Source: Nostoc sp. MS1
Lineage (GTDB): Bacteria; Cyanobacteriota; Cyanobacteriia; Cyanobacteriales; Nostocaceae
NCBI RefSeq assembly: GCF_019976755.1
Contig: NZ_AP023441.1
Span: 5,515,501-5,579,500, forward strand
Length of the DNA: 64,000 nucleotides
Reading direction: 5' to 3'
Below are positions 8,273-17,299 of the stretch, piece by piece. Every line of letters starts with the position of its first letter. Within the stretch, counting starts at the first letter, position 1. The position numbers and the translations under genes are program-made. The notes below the pieces were generated by a model. It was not told where the DNA came from. It was given only the letters and a program-made list of their open reading frames with translations, and made no database searches.

Positions 8273-9676
8273 TTAGCTGGAGGTGGCAAAGGCTGGACGA
8301 TGCTGAATCCAAGGGTTAGCGGCTTCTATTTGTGCTGCCAGACTAATTAAAGTGGCTTCATCCGCAGGTTTGCCGACTAGCTGCACACTTATAGGTAAAC
8401 CATGATTATCAAAACCTACAGGTAGAGCGATCGCAGGTTGTCCAGTAGCATTGGCAACAGGACAAGGCGCTACCCAATTCACAATCTGTTGGAATGTGTC
8501 TTCTGGACTCAAATCTGCCCATTCCCCAACACGAATAGGTGAGCGCAAATACACTGGCAAGACTAAAACATCTACATCATCAAAAAATGCTACGATTTGC
8601 CGCGCTACTATCTGCATTTTATAGACTGCTTGAATGTAATCAGCTACACTACCAGTCCGTGCCAATAGCCAACGATTTACAGGCTGTAATATCTCTGGTG
8701 GTAAACCCGATGCGGCTACACCAGATTGCCAAACAACTTGGAAGGGTTCCACCAACCCATTAAAATCTGGCGATTTTTCTACAACTTGATGCCCAAGTTG
8801 TTCTAATAGTTTCACTGTTTGCAATACACCTTGCTGACAGTTAGCATCTGCCATTCCCAAAGGCGGGATACCAGTCCCAAAGGCAATGCGTAACTTAGGA
8901 GGTTGTGTTTGTGCGGCTGCTAAAAATGACGGTTCGGGATCAGGTAGCCAGTAAGGATCGCCTGTAACATAACCTGACATAGCATCTAACAGAGCAGCCG
9001 CATCCGCAACGGTACGCGCAATAGGCCCATTAGCCGCAATCCCCGCCAAGCGATCACCTACTGGTGCTTTACTTACTCTACCCCGTGCTGGTTTAATTCC
9101 CACCAAACCACAACAAGCCGCAGGCCCCCGAATCGAACCGCCTCCATCGGAACCTTGAGCGATCGCACATAGTCCGGCGGCGACTGCGGCCGCCGCCCCA
9201 CCACTAGAACCGCCAGGGGTGTAATCTAAATTCCAAGGGTTTCTAGCTGGGGGAAAACCCGTAGGTTCTGTATAAGGAAATGAACCTAGTTCAGAAGTAG
9301 CTGTTTTACCAAGAATAATAAATCCTGCTTGCTTGATGCGGGTTACTACCCCATCATCAAATTCGGGAATGTTATTTAATAATGCTGGACTACCGTAGGT
9401 ACAAGGTACACCAGCCACAGCGTTTAGGTCTTTGATAGAAATTGGCACACCAAAAAATGGTGGTAGTTCAGAGGTTGTGCTGAGTGATTCTGTCTTGGCT
9501 TTAGCATCTGCGATCGCCAATTCGGCTGTCACTGTAAAGTAACTTCCCAACTGGGGATTTAACCTTTGAATCCTTTCTATATAGGTTTCTACCAACTCCA
9601 ACGGCGACACTTCCCGCCGACGAATTAATTGCGCTAACTCTAGTGCTGGGGTAAAAGCTAAATCGGTTTCATTCAT
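8273..9676 (-). CDS. Amidase (amidase-signature family)
   Basis: A 467-residue amidase-signature hydrolase, related in sequence to GatA and to 6-aminohexanoate-cyclic-dimer-hydrolase-type amidases. The Ser-cisSer-Lys triad is visible: Lys in PISIKDLNAV, the first Ser in GGSSGGAAAA, and the nucleophile in GSDGGGSIRGPAA. I chose ATG at 9676 (MNETDLAF) because the family starts near there; the frame stays open 129 bp upstream, but that stretch looks like low-complexity intergenic DNA. It is probably a cytoplasmic enzyme acting on a small amide. No gatB or gatC is adjacent, so it is unlikely to be the tRNA amidotransferase subunit. Confidence 0.88.
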   Translation of the reverse strand: MNETDLAFTPALELAQLIRRREVSPLELVETYIERIQRLNPQLGSYFTVTAELAIADAKAKTESLSTTSELPPFFGVPISIKDLNAVAGVPCTYGSPALLNNIPEFDDGVVTRIKQAGFIILGKTATSELGSFPYTEPTGFPPARNPWNLDYTPGGSSGGAAAAVAAGLCAIAQGSDGGGSIRGPAACCGLVGIKPARGRVSKAPVGDRLAGIAANGPIARTVADAAALLDAMSGYVTGDPYWLPDPEPSFLAAAQTQPPKLRIAFGTGIPPLGMADANCQQGVLQTVKLLEQLGHQVVEKSPDFNGLVEPFQVVWQSGVAASGLPPEILQPVNRWLLARTGSVADYIQAVYKMQIVARQIVAFFDDVDVLVLPVYLRSPIRVGEWADLSPEDTFQQIVNWVAPCPVANATGQPAIALPVGFDNHGLPISVQLVGKPADEATLISLAAQIEAANPWIQHRPAFATSS

Positions 9677-9928
9677 AAGGTTAGGGGAGATGAGGAGGAG
9701 CAGGTAAGCAGAGGAGAAAAACTGTTGACTAATGGCTAAAACTGGACTCGTTACTTTAGCAGAGTTTGTGGGAAAGATAAATCTATCGTTTCTATGATTT
9801 AACAATCAAACAGTTTGATTAGTCCTAACTAGACGAAAATTTAAGCACTTAATATCACTGAACCGAAGACAAAAAGGTTTTTTTTGCCAGTTACTACTCC
9901 TCATTTTCCACCCCCTATTTTTATCGCT

Positions 9929-11446
9929 ATGACTGATTTGCCAACACTAATTAATAACTTGCCAAAAATTGTTTATGGTTTGAGACTTACTTTAGGTAAT
10001 TCTCAGGAGATCATACAACAAGTTGCCTTGATTAACCATGCTCAGGAACAACTACGCCACATTCAACAAGAAATATCTACAGAGGCGATCGCCCAAAACC
10101 AACAATTAACTTCTTTCACTCATAAGGGTACTGCTACCCTAACCCAAATTCCCACTACAAAACGTTGGGTATTACCTAGTGTTTTGCAGATGGAACCAAA
10201 TATTAGTGGTAACACAAGATTAATTATCGAAAAATTTGGTAGTCCTGAAGTAGAGGTATGTTTAGATACTTTAAAATCTAAAATCAATTACTGGATTGAA
10301 TGGGGTGATTTATTACAGGCGATCGCCGCAGATATTTTAAGCGATGTTAATCTCATCAATCAAGTTAATTTAGATATTAACTATCCTAGTTTAACCAATC
10401 AAATTGAACATTTAAAAAAGTGCTTAGATATAAAACTAGCTTTGAATGATTTCAGAAATTTAGACAAACAACTTCAGCAAATACTTAATATTGAAGAAAA
10501 TATATCAAAAGCCCAACACAGATTATCTTATACCGTCAACACTATTAAATCTAGCCAAGGATTATTAACAATTTTTATGGCTATTTCATCATTTTATGGC
10601 AAATCAGGCTTTGCTATAGAATGGTTGGATGATGCTCATGAATTAATTATTTCTAGTGAAGGTAAGTTTCAAGAGTTGACAGACATACTCAATGATTGTC
10701 AAATTTATCAAGATAGAATTAATATATACTTAAGCCAATGTCAACAATTAAAAGAACAAGCACAAAAAAATTTAAATCAAAGAAAATATAAAAGTCGAAC
10801 TACGAAAAAAATCACTGAGAGTTTTTCTGCGTCACAAATAAAACGCATAATGATATATGCCGTCTCTGGTTTATTTATTGTTGGTCTTGGTGGTTTGATT
10901 CTTAAAGATAAAATTAATCAATATCAGCAAGCTAATCAAAATATTGACCCAGAAACCCAAGCTTTAAGTAACTTCAAATCAGCTTTAAAACTAGGGATGG
11001 AAGCCTCTTCACTTGCTCAAAATCCGCCCCATCCTTTAGCAAGATGGCAACAAGCTGCAACAAAATGGCAGCAAGCAATAGTTTTCTTAAATCGAATTCC
11101 TCACGGAACATCAGTTTCTGCCAAAGCAGAAGAAAGACTAATTCGCTATCAACGAAACTATAAATCTATCAATGAAAAAGCCGCAGTTGAAAAGCAAGCC
11201 ATAAATAACTTAGAAACTGCTCAAAAATTAGCAACAGAAGCTGCATTTTTTATGAGAAATGCACCAAATTCTTTGTCAGCGTGGGAACAAGCAAAAGATA
11301 AATGGCAGCAAGCAATTCAATTATTAGAAAATATTCCCAAAAATAGCTATGCTTATCAAGAAGCTCAGACTAACCTATCATATTACAAAACACATTATGC
11401 AGCTATCAATGCCATAATTCAGAATAGATTTCAGGTTGTAAACTAA
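9929..11446 (+). CDS. Hypothetical membrane protein with two C-terminal helical repeats
   Basis: A 505-residue protein without a recognised domain. The first 300 residues are hydrophilic, mostly helical and coiled-coil-like. One transmembrane segment follows at about residues 308-326 (IMIYAVSGLFIVGLGGLIL). The C-terminal part has two tandem copies of an approximately 70-residue module, each containing a W-x-Q-A-x(2)-K-W-Q-Q-A-I pattern followed by a Pro and a tyrosine-rich helix, similar to TPR-like helical hairpins. I prefer ATG at 9929; the open frame begins at TTG 9884 but has no ribosome site. It is likely anchored with the repeats on one side of the membrane. Function unknown. Confidence 0.7.
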   Translation: MTDLPTLINNLPKIVYGLRLTLGNSQEIIQQVALINHAQEQLRHIQQEISTEAIAQNQQLTSFTHKGTATLTQIPTTKRWVLPSVLQMEPNISGNTRLIIEKFGSPEVEVCLDTLKSKINYWIEWGDLLQAIAADILSDVNLINQVNLDINYPSLTNQIEHLKKCLDIKLALNDFRNLDKQLQQILNIEENISKAQHRLSYTVNTIKSSQGLLTIFMAISSFYGKSGFAIEWLDDAHELIISSEGKFQELTDILNDCQIYQDRINIYLSQCQQLKEQAQKNLNQRKYKSRTTKKITESFSASQIKRIMIYAVSGLFIVGLGGLILKDKINQYQQANQNIDPETQALSNFKSALKLGMEASSLAQNPPHPLARWQQAATKWQQAIVFLNRIPHGTSVSAKAEERLIRYQRNYKSINEKAAVEKQAINNLETAQKLATEAAFFMRNAPNSLSAWEQAKDKWQQAIQLLENIPKNSYAYQEAQTNLSYYKTHYAAINAIIQNRFQVVN

Positions 11447-11565
11447 ATACATATTTTGTATGTAGCTTTAGGAGGCGTATACACGGTAGTCTACAATGAG
11501 ATACGCTTAAACCCTCTAGCTTTACGTTAGTTTTTAGATATATCTAAGCCTGTTTTTTGTTCTTT

Positions 11566-12360
11566 CTACATGGCTTGTAACAACCAAAAGCCAGTGTAAG
11601 TTATGCCTGAATCATCAGGCTGTACTAATAAAAAATGTAATCCTTTACTTTGCTGTTTACGTTGTTCGTAAACCTTCGCCGCCGCACTCACTTCTGCATC
11701 TTCAAAAGTGACTAAAATCCACCTATCCACCAAACTAGCTTCTAACACCAACCCATCGGGCGCACCAGCAATATAATTCAACTCTACAGGGCGTGCTTGA
11801 GCAATCCACCTAGCTAAATTTAGCGATCGCTTACCACCATAAATTACCACACCAGGAATCGCAATAGTTGATGCTAAACCTAAATTCAGGGGTTCGAGGG
11901 CTTCTGGTAAAGATAAAATGGGAATTGGGCGATCGCTAAACATCTCGACAATATCCCCAGCTTGGATGCTGGCAAAGCGCCACTCATCACCCCACAAATT
12001 ATCCGGTAATGGTGTTGGTGGTGGCTTATCAACTGAGATAGGATATTGCTTTTCACTTAACCATTGCTTTAAAGCGAGGGTTTGCCGTTGCGGTTCCACT
12101 TTAATTCCTAAATTTCGTCCAGCCGCTTCTATTAAACTTAGAGACTGAGGACGAAAAACCTGTATTACATCTGGTAGTTGTTCACCTGCGGCTAATTGAA
12201 ATTGTTCCGTTAACCAACTAGAGTTAGCCGCAGACTGAGGACAAGTTGCCGTATACGCAAAACTGCGAGTTGCATTACAAATTAATAACTCCCACAAAAC
12301 TTTTCCATCTGCATCTTGCAGGGGACTACGATAAAAATCCGCTTGCCAAACCAGACTCAT
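11566..12360 (-). CDS. Tab2/Atab2-family RNA-binding protein
   Basis: A 264-residue member of the Tab2/Atab2 family (also DUF1092). In chloroplasts this family activates translation of photosystem I psaB mRNA; the cyanobacterial protein presumably has a related RNA-binding role in photosystem accumulation. The sequence is full length and shows the family hallmarks: an N-terminal WQADFYRSPLQD, the central W-G-D-E-W-R-F, and the C-terminal segment WILVTFEDAEVSAAAK through FLLVQPDDSGITYTGFWLL. No signal peptide is seen. It is transcribed alone. Confidence 0.85.
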   Translation of the reverse strand: MSLVWQADFYRSPLQDADGKVLWELLICNATRSFAYTATCPQSAANSSWLTEQFQLAAGEQLPDVIQVFRPQSLSLIEAAGRNLGIKVEPQRQTLALKQWLSEKQYPISVDKPPPTPLPDNLWGDEWRFASIQAGDIVEMFSDRPIPILSLPEALEPLNLGLASTIAIPGVVIYGGKRSLNLARWIAQARPVELNYIAGAPDGLVLEASLVDRWILVTFEDAEVSAAAKVYEQRKQQSKGLHFLLVQPDDSGITYTGFWLLQAM

Positions 12361-12467
12361 GTTTTGCTCTCTTACTCAACGGCTGCATCATGCCTGCTTT
12401 CCAGTAGTACCATAAAATTTTGACCAATTACTAACAAATTTGACAGATACTTATAGGTTAATTTTGC

Positions 12468-12489
12468 CTAAAACTGCTGTTAGCGGTAG
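12468..12489 (+). repeat. 22-bp direct repeat, copy 1
   Basis: The 22 bases ending in GCTGTTAGCGGTAG recur exactly at 13539-13560, so the two copies bracket the interspersed repeat and the IS element. The second copy is followed by CGAGGCTTTCAGCCCGT, typical of interspersed cyanobacterial repeats. Confidence 0.6.
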
Positions 12490-12577
12490 TAAAAATAAAA
12501 TTGTTGTAGGGTGTGTTAGGCGCAGACTTTGACTATAGGTTCTCATGAAAAATCTGATATAAGCGCCTAACGCACCA
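12488..12577 (+). repeat. Dispersed hairpin repeat, copy 1 of 3
   Basis: Begins AGTAAAAATAAAATT, then GTAGGGTGTGTTAGGCGC, and ends in GCGCCTAACGCACC. The arms 12510-12523 and 12563-12576 pair over 14 bp with one G-T. Similar copies lie at 16131-16218 and, in the other orientation, 42671-42740. Confidence 0.7.
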
Positions 12578-12621
12578 TCTTGATCTTAGAGGATGTTTGA
12601 AAAGTTTTAGGAAGTCAAAAA

Positions 12622-12957
12622 TTAAGCCAGTCGCTTCAGCATAATACGGATCATTGCAAGGTAGATAAAAGTTTCTGATGTTTCGGGCAATAATTCATAG
12701 TCTCTGACCAATCGGCGACATCCCATAAACCAACCAAAAGTGCGTTCCACCACCCAACGTTTTTTGAGCAAAACAAAGCCCTTAGTTTGCTCTGGTCGCA
12801 GCACAACCTGGACAATCCAGCGACAAAAATTCATAACCCATTGCATGAAAGGTTCTCCATCAAACCCACCATCAACCCAGATGGTTGTTAAGCGAGACTG
12901 TGGCTGAGATTGTTTGACTCGTTTGAGAACTTGTTGACCGCCAGCGCGCTCACCCAC
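12622..12957 (-). pseudogene. IS5-type transposase, C-terminal part (separated by frameshift)
   Basis: This frame carries the second and third catalytic residues of an IS5 DDE transposase: Asp in TTIWVDGGFDGE and Glu in VVERTFGWF, with the R-x(6)-Y-E pattern after it. It continues the N-terminal part encoded at 12950-13444 in another frame. At the junction the sequence reads AGCTAGCT (12964-12971); removing one AGCT would restore a single frame reading VTAANVGERAGG. I infer that a 4-bp duplication broke the gene, although frameshifting is known in some IS5 subgroups. Confidence 0.75.
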
Positions 12958-13444
12958 ATTGGCAGCTAGCTGTGACCAAGACTCGTAGCACTAATCCCAA
13001 GGTATCAACTGTGATAAATCGCTTACGCCCTTTAATTTTCTTACCTGAATCAAAACCTACGTCTTGACTCACCATTGCCGCACTTTTAACACTTTGACTA
13101 TCGATAATGGCTTCCGATGGATTCTTGTGTCGTTCCTGGTCTATTCGCACCCACTCCCTGAGACTGTCATGGATTAACAGCCACGTCCCATCTTTGCGCC
13201 AATTACGGAAATATGTGTACACTGTCTGCCAGGGCGGAAAGTCTCCTGGTAGCCCTCGCCATCTCACTCCTTCTACCAAAATATAGAAAATTGCATTGAG
13301 AACTTCCCACGTATCGACTTCACGCTTGCGTCCTCCTGGTTTTGCCTCTGGAATCAGCTCACTGAGAAATTCATATTGGTCACGGGTCAGATTGCTGGGG
13401 TATGCTTTACTCATGTCGCTCTCTCGGTGCTGTTTACTATTCAT
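12950..13444 (-). pseudogene. IS5-type transposase, N-terminal part (separated by frameshift)
   Basis: A 164-residue N-terminal part of an IS5-family transposase: DUF4096-like start (LTRDQYEFLSELIPEAKPGGRKR), then WRGLPGDFPPWQTVYTYFRNW, and the first catalytic Asp in AIIDSQSVKSA. The frame ends at TGA shortly after VLVTA, where the family normally continues. Together with the downstream frame all three DDE residues exist, but not in one reading frame. Confidence 0.78.
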
Positions 13445-13501
13445 TTACAGCTTATACTGAGAGAGCTTTTTTACTACTTTCCCGACTTTTCAAACATCCT
13501 C

Positions 13502-13895
13502 TTAGGGTGCTACTTAAGATGTACTTTATAAATAGTCTCTAAAACTGCTGTTAGCGGTAGCGAGGCTTTCAGCCCGTAGTGAGTGCTGAGTACCCCTTGA
13601 ATTTTGGATTTGCGATTTTAAATTTTAGATTGTTCAATCCAAAATTATTCCCTCCCGCCTCCTGTATTCTGCTTCCTGCTTAAATCTAATGACAATTACT
13701 GATATCCCCCCAATTAACAAACATCAACTTTGGGGTTAGGCGATGTAAGATGGTTTATGCCTGCAATCGCTGTTTGAGATGAAAATCTCCCAAATCTAGG
13801 CAGTCAACTTACCTTTAGGCAAGCGGGTTTGGGTAATATATCAAACTTGATATGGAGCGTAAAATCCCTGAATAAAAAGTTAGTTTTTAAAGGTT
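13502..13895. repeat. Repeat-rich intergenic region with 22-bp repeat copy 2 and a hairpin
   Basis: A gene-free stretch after the IS element. It holds copy 2 of the 22-bp repeat (13539-13560), a remnant GAGGCTTTCAGCCCGT, and an inverted repeat ATTTTGGATT / AATCCAAAAT (13601-13610 and 13636-13645). The same arms occur again before the TROVE gene at 62761-62822. Confidence 0.55.
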
Positions 13896-14279
13896 ATGGA
13901 TTTAATAGTTGAAGATTTAGCTGCCATTGATGATAAACTTTCTCAGCGTCATATTGACCTTGACCCTAATGGATATTTCATTATTTACATTGATAGGGCA
14001 GCAAGCTTAATTTATGCCAAGCATTTTACAAATGTTATTGACGAACGTGGTTTAGCTGTAGATCCAGAAACAGGAAAAGTAATTCCTGCTAGGGGAAAAG
14101 TAGAAAGAACTCACACAACAGTTTTCAGTGGCAGAACAGCAAAGGAACTATCTGTAAAAATTTTTGAAGAAACTCAACACTGTCCTGTAACTTTGTTAGA
14201 TCACGCTGCATATTTAGGTCGTGAATTTGTTCGTGCTGAAGTGGCTTTGGTTACAGGGCAAGAGTACGTACAGGATTAG
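13896..14279 (+). CDS. DUF4346 domain protein
   Basis: A 127-residue protein that matches the DUF4346 family, common in cyanobacteria and sometimes fused to pterin-binding-like domains. Recognisable segments are LDPNGYFIIYIDR, the conserved KVIPARGKVERTHTTVFSGRTAKEL, and LLDHAAYLGREFVRAEVAL at the end. No signal peptide or membrane segment is present. The biochemical role is not known. It is convergent with psb32, with a low-complexity CTCCCTCAT repeat between them. Confidence 0.75.
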   Translation: MDLIVEDLAAIDDKLSQRHIDLDPNGYFIIYIDRAASLIYAKHFTNVIDERGLAVDPETGKVIPARGKVERTHTTVFSGRTAKELSVKIFEETQHCPVTLLDHAAYLGREFVRAEVALVTGQEYVQD

Positions 14280-14394
14280 TTGGGGAGTAGTTAGAGATGG
14301 AGACTTGGGGGAAGTAGGGGGAGATGAAAAAGAATCTTTAATTATTTTTTCTCCCTCATCTCCCTCATCTCCCCCTTATCCCTCTCATCCCTCT

Positions 14395-15102
14395 CTAACC
14401 TTCAGATGATGGTTGAACGGCTAAGTAAATGTAGTAAGTTGCCATTGGGATGATAGTAGCAGCAATTAAAAGCCCTACTACCCAAGCTGTGGCGTTACCC
14501 TTGTCGGTTTCTTCTGCTTTCTTGAATGTGCCTTCTACTTGCACTTTATCAACAATTTGTGGGGGGCCAGGATCGGGTTGCCCAGAGATAACAGTAACTA
14601 GGCGATCGCTTGCATCTAAGAATGCTTGGTTATATTTATTACCATCCCGTAATGGTGCTGCAAGTGTTTCCTCTACTACGCTTTTGGCGATGGCATCTGT
14701 GAGGGTAGACTTGACATCTTGCCCAGTAATAATTGCTGTCCCATTAGTAACAGTAACTAGCACTAACAGAGTTTGATTTGCTTGGGCTTCTGCGGTGGGA
14801 AACCATTTTTTAAATAAAGCTTGAGCAAAACTCTCTGGTGTTTCACCATAGTCAAGCCGGTGGACAGTCACAAATCTGACTTCCTTACCTGTTTGTTTTG
14901 CTAACTCGTCAAACTTGCTGCTAATCGTACCTTCATTAATCCGGCTAATTACGTCACCTTCATCTAGCACCCATGTAGAATCACCAGCCGTTAAATTGGG
15001 GATTTGATACACTCCTGTAGCTAGTGCCGGGGCAGTAAATAGCGAAGAAGCTAAGACTACAGCTAATAAAGGTAAAATCATCTGGATGAAAAGTTTTTTC
15101 AT
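14395..15102 (-). CDS. psb32: Psb32 / TLP18.3-type photosystem II repair protein
   Basis: A TPM-domain protein of the Psb32/TLP18.3 type, which in plants and cyanobacteria protects photosystem II and helps its repair under strong light. From the Met at 15102 it has a classic signal peptide (MKKLF, hydrophobic core, APALA cleavage site), a TPM domain at about residues 40-170 (VLDEGDVISRINEGTI, then EVRFVTVHRLDYGE), and one C-terminal transmembrane helix at about 210-230. The TPM domain would face the thylakoid lumen. An upstream in-frame ATG at 15132 is possible, but the signal peptide begins more naturally at 15102. It is divergent from surE. Confidence 0.82.
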   Translation of the reverse strand: MKKLFIQMILPLLAVVLASSLFTAPALATGVYQIPNLTAGDSTWVLDEGDVISRINEGTISSKFDELAKQTGKEVRFVTVHRLDYGETPESFAQALFKKWFPTAEAQANQTLLVLVTVTNGTAIITGQDVKSTLTDAIAKSVVEETLAAPLRDGNKYNQAFLDASDRLVTVISGQPDPGPPQIVDKVQVEGTFKKAEETDKGNATAWVVGLLIAATIIPMATYYIYLAVQPSSEG

Positions 15103-15262
15103 TCCAGAAACTTGGTTGAGGATATGTGTCATTGGATAATTTTATAAGACCATCTAGCACCAAAAATACTACACAACCAATGTCAAAATCACTATCTTTA
15201 AAGATTTATTCTCATAGACGGGAGTTACACATGAGAGAGAATAACTGTTGACAGTTGACTGT

Positions 15263-15297
15263 TGACTAATGACCAATGACTAATGACCAATGACTAA
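15263..15297 (+). repeat. Heptamer tandem repeat (STRR-type) upstream of surE
   Basis: Five consecutive heptamers alternating TGACTAA and TGACCAA end five bases before the surE start codon. Such short tandemly repeated repetitive sequences are characteristic of heterocystous cyanobacteria. Confidence 0.85.
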
Positions 15298-15302
15298 TAA
15301 CT

Positions 15303-15983
15303 ATGACCATAATCCTCACCAACGACGATGGTATTGATGCACCGGGAATTAAAGCATTAGCACAAGCTGTCCAAAGCAAAGACTTTATCGTTGCTGCACC
15401 TAAAGATCATCAATCAGGTTGTGGTCATCAAGTTACTACCACTCGCCCGATTAATCTACAAAAACGTTCTGAAACTGAATATGCGATCGCAGGTACTCCC
15501 GCCGATTGTGTCAGAATTGCACTAACACAAATTACTCCAGAGATTAAGTTTGTCTTATCAGGCATTAACGCTGGCGGTAACTTGGGAGTTGATGCTTATA
15601 TTTCTGGAACCGTTGCGGCTGTACGTGAAGCAGCGATGCACGGTATTGCCGGGATTGCTATTTCTCACTATCGTAAAGCCAAACACAATTTCGATTGGGA
15701 ACTAGCAACTTCGTTAACTGCTGAAGTTCTCACTGAATTATTGCACCGTCCTCTAGAACCGGGATGCTTTTGGAATGTCAATTTACCCCATCTACTACCA
15801 GGAGAACCCAAACCGGAGTTAGTGTTTTGTCAGCCTTGCACTAAACCTCTGCCAGTCAACTATCGCATTGATGGCGACGATTTTTTCTACGTAGGTGAAT
15901 ATAGTAAGCGTGAACGTACACCAGGAAGCGATGTTGAAGTTTGTTTTGGTGGCAATATTGCTATTACACAATTAAGAGTTTAA
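15303..15983 (+). CDS. surE: 5'/3'-nucleotidase SurE
   Basis: A 226-residue SurE-family nucleotidase, a metal-dependent phosphatase of nucleoside monophosphates. The family signature is intact: N-terminal LTNDDGIDAPGIKAL with the metal-binding DD pair, APKDHQSGCGH, AGTPADCVRIAL, and VLSGINAGGNLGVD. The length is near normal, with a slightly short C-terminus. It stands divergent from psb32. No Shine-Dalgarno sequence is visible; the 5' side is made of heptamer repeats. Confidence 0.93.
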   Translation: MTIILTNDDGIDAPGIKALAQAVQSKDFIVAAPKDHQSGCGHQVTTTRPINLQKRSETEYAIAGTPADCVRIALTQITPEIKFVLSGINAGGNLGVDAYISGTVAAVREAAMHGIAGIAISHYRKAKHNFDWELATSLTAEVLTELLHRPLEPGCFWNVNLPHLLPGEPKPELVFCQPCTKPLPVNYRIDGDDFFYVGEYSKRERTPGSDVEVCFGGNIAITQLRV

Positions 15984-16130
15984 ACAAGCGTTGCTGCATG
16001 AATAAGAAAACTCGACAATACAAGATACCTCATCACCTCGCAAAGGGAATGAAACTTGCCAATGCTGTATATTTCCGCATAAGCGCAATTAGTTTCCCAA
16101 CCTTATTGCCCAGTAAGAGGTTATTTATAA

Positions 16131-16218
16131 AGTAAAAATAAAATTACTGTAGGGTGTGTTAGGCGCACATTTGGAAATGATGTTTCACGAAATGAATAAC
16201 AGAAGCGCCTAACGCACC
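16131..16218 (+). repeat. Dispersed hairpin repeat, copy 2 of 3
   Basis: Same family as 12488-12577. The arms GGTGTGTTAGGCGC (16153-16166) and GCGCCTAACGCACC (16205-16218) pair over 14 bp. It lies between the convergent surE and phyH-type genes, where it could act as a transcript end. Confidence 0.7.
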
Positions 16219-16219
16219 G

Positions 16220-17056
16220 CTAAATAGACTTGGTACTATAAAGCTCAGATAAAATCTCAGATGCTAGAGGTAAAACAGGTTGATAATCTTGGCTAACAAG
16301 GAAATCTGGGCGTGGTTGTGCAACTGGAGAGGGAATATTTTTAACACTATTATAAGTGATAATAGCTGTGGAACGACCGAATGGCGAAATATTATTTGCT
16401 GAAGCATGGACAAGATTGCTATTAAAAAAGACTACTGAACCTGCCACAGCTTTTACAGAATAAATACCATACTTAGATACTAAATCAGTTACTACTTCCT
16501 GGGTAATAGAATACTTCAAATTAGAAGTAAAACTCGATATCCATGCTGGACTTTCACCAGACTTCTGAGAATTATGAGCAGCAACATCAATCATTTCTTC
16601 TTTATGAGAACCGGGAATCACAAATAGAGGGCCATTAAATTCGTTCATATCTTCTAATATAAACATGGCATTAACTATTTGAGGTCTTTGCAATCCATCT
16701 TCTTTGCGCCAATAAATGTAGTCTTGATGCCACTGCCAAATATCACCGCTAAATGGGGCTTTAAGGTTAATTTTGAATTGATATACATATACCTGACTGC
16801 CAACTATTTGCATAGCAGGTTCAAGAATAGATGGATGACGTGTTAGGCGATTGAAAACATCATTCGTTTTATGTGTACCATGTAGAGAACGTACAGTTTT
16901 ACCGTCTTTCTCAAGAACCCTTTTAGGTGATTCTTCTGCGGATATAGCAGATAATTCTGCTTTCATAGTTTCGATTTCCCCGCGAGGAAAACATTCTGGC
17001 AGAATAAAGAAACCTTGATTTTTGTATAGTAACAATTGCTCTTCTGTAAGGTACAT
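16220..17056 (-). CDS. Phytanoyl-CoA dioxygenase (PhyH)-family hydroxylase
   Basis: A 278-residue Fe(II)/2-oxoglutarate oxygenase of the PhyH/EctD type. The facial triad is visible as H-x-D in WHQDYIYW (about residue 118) and the distal His in NLVHASANN (about 220), with an Arg in GRSTAIITYN for 2-oxoglutarate. Relatives hydroxylate small molecules or carrier-bound amino acids. Its position beside the NRPS suggests tailoring of the peptide or a precursor (inference). A strong terminator at 17261-17294 separates it from the NRPS, so it probably has its own promoter in the 243-bp gap. Confidence 0.85.
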   Translation of the reverse strand: MYLTEEQLLLYKNQGFFILPECFPRGEIETMKAELSAISAEESPKRVLEKDGKTVRSLHGTHKTNDVFNRLTRHPSILEPAMQIVGSQVYVYQFKINLKAPFSGDIWQWHQDYIYWRKEDGLQRPQIVNAMFILEDMNEFNGPLFVIPGSHKEEMIDVAAHNSQKSGESPAWISSFTSNLKYSITQEVVTDLVSKYGIYSVKAVAGSVVFFNSNLVHASANNISPFGRSTAIITYNSVKNIPSPVAQPRPDFLVSQDYQPVLPLASEILSELYSTKSI

Positions 17057-17260
17057 ACTAAATTTTGAATTTATGTACTATTAAAATTTAACTGTTTTAA
17101 ATTTTATATACATTGCAAAAAATACTTAAATTTGAATAATTATTACAATTTAAAAAATCATGCTAACACATCAATTTTTTGTAAGGACGCAATGCTTTGC
17201 ATCCCTACTTGGATATCTGTTTTTTATTTTAGCGAATTGATATGACTTGAAAAATAAAAA

Positions 17261-17294
17261 ATATCCACGACTTTGGTAATAAAGTCGTGGATAT
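17261..17294 (-). terminator. Rho-independent terminator after the NRPS gene
   Basis: A perfect 14-bp stem (17261-17274 with 17281-17294, loop GGTAAT) begins 6 bp past the NRPS stop. On the minus strand it is followed by a T-rich tract. Confidence 0.85.
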
Positions 17295-17299
17295 GAAAC

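Larger units (their letters stand above)
12589..13501 (-). mobile_element. IS5-type insertion sequence (913 bp)
   Basis: The ends are perfect 17-bp inverted repeats starting GAGGATGTTTGAAAAGT (12589-12605, complementary to 13485-13501). They are flanked by TTA on both sides, a 3-bp target duplication. Size, ends and a DDE transposase match the IS5 superfamily. The element inserted just beside the dispersed repeat that ends at 12577. Confidence 0.85.

Noticed and set aside
8273..9676. GatA subunit of the Asp/Glu-tRNA amidotransferase
   Set aside because: The triad fits the superfamily, but the sequence pattern and the absence of gatB or gatC nearby favour a general amidase.
14221..14409. 62-residue plus-strand frame overlapping the DUF4346 gene
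   Set aside because: Its second half is a translation of the CTCCCTCAT repeat, and the first half overlaps a real gene in another frame.
15998..16135. 45-residue frame after surE
   Set aside because: No ribosome site and no homology recognised; probably intergenic.
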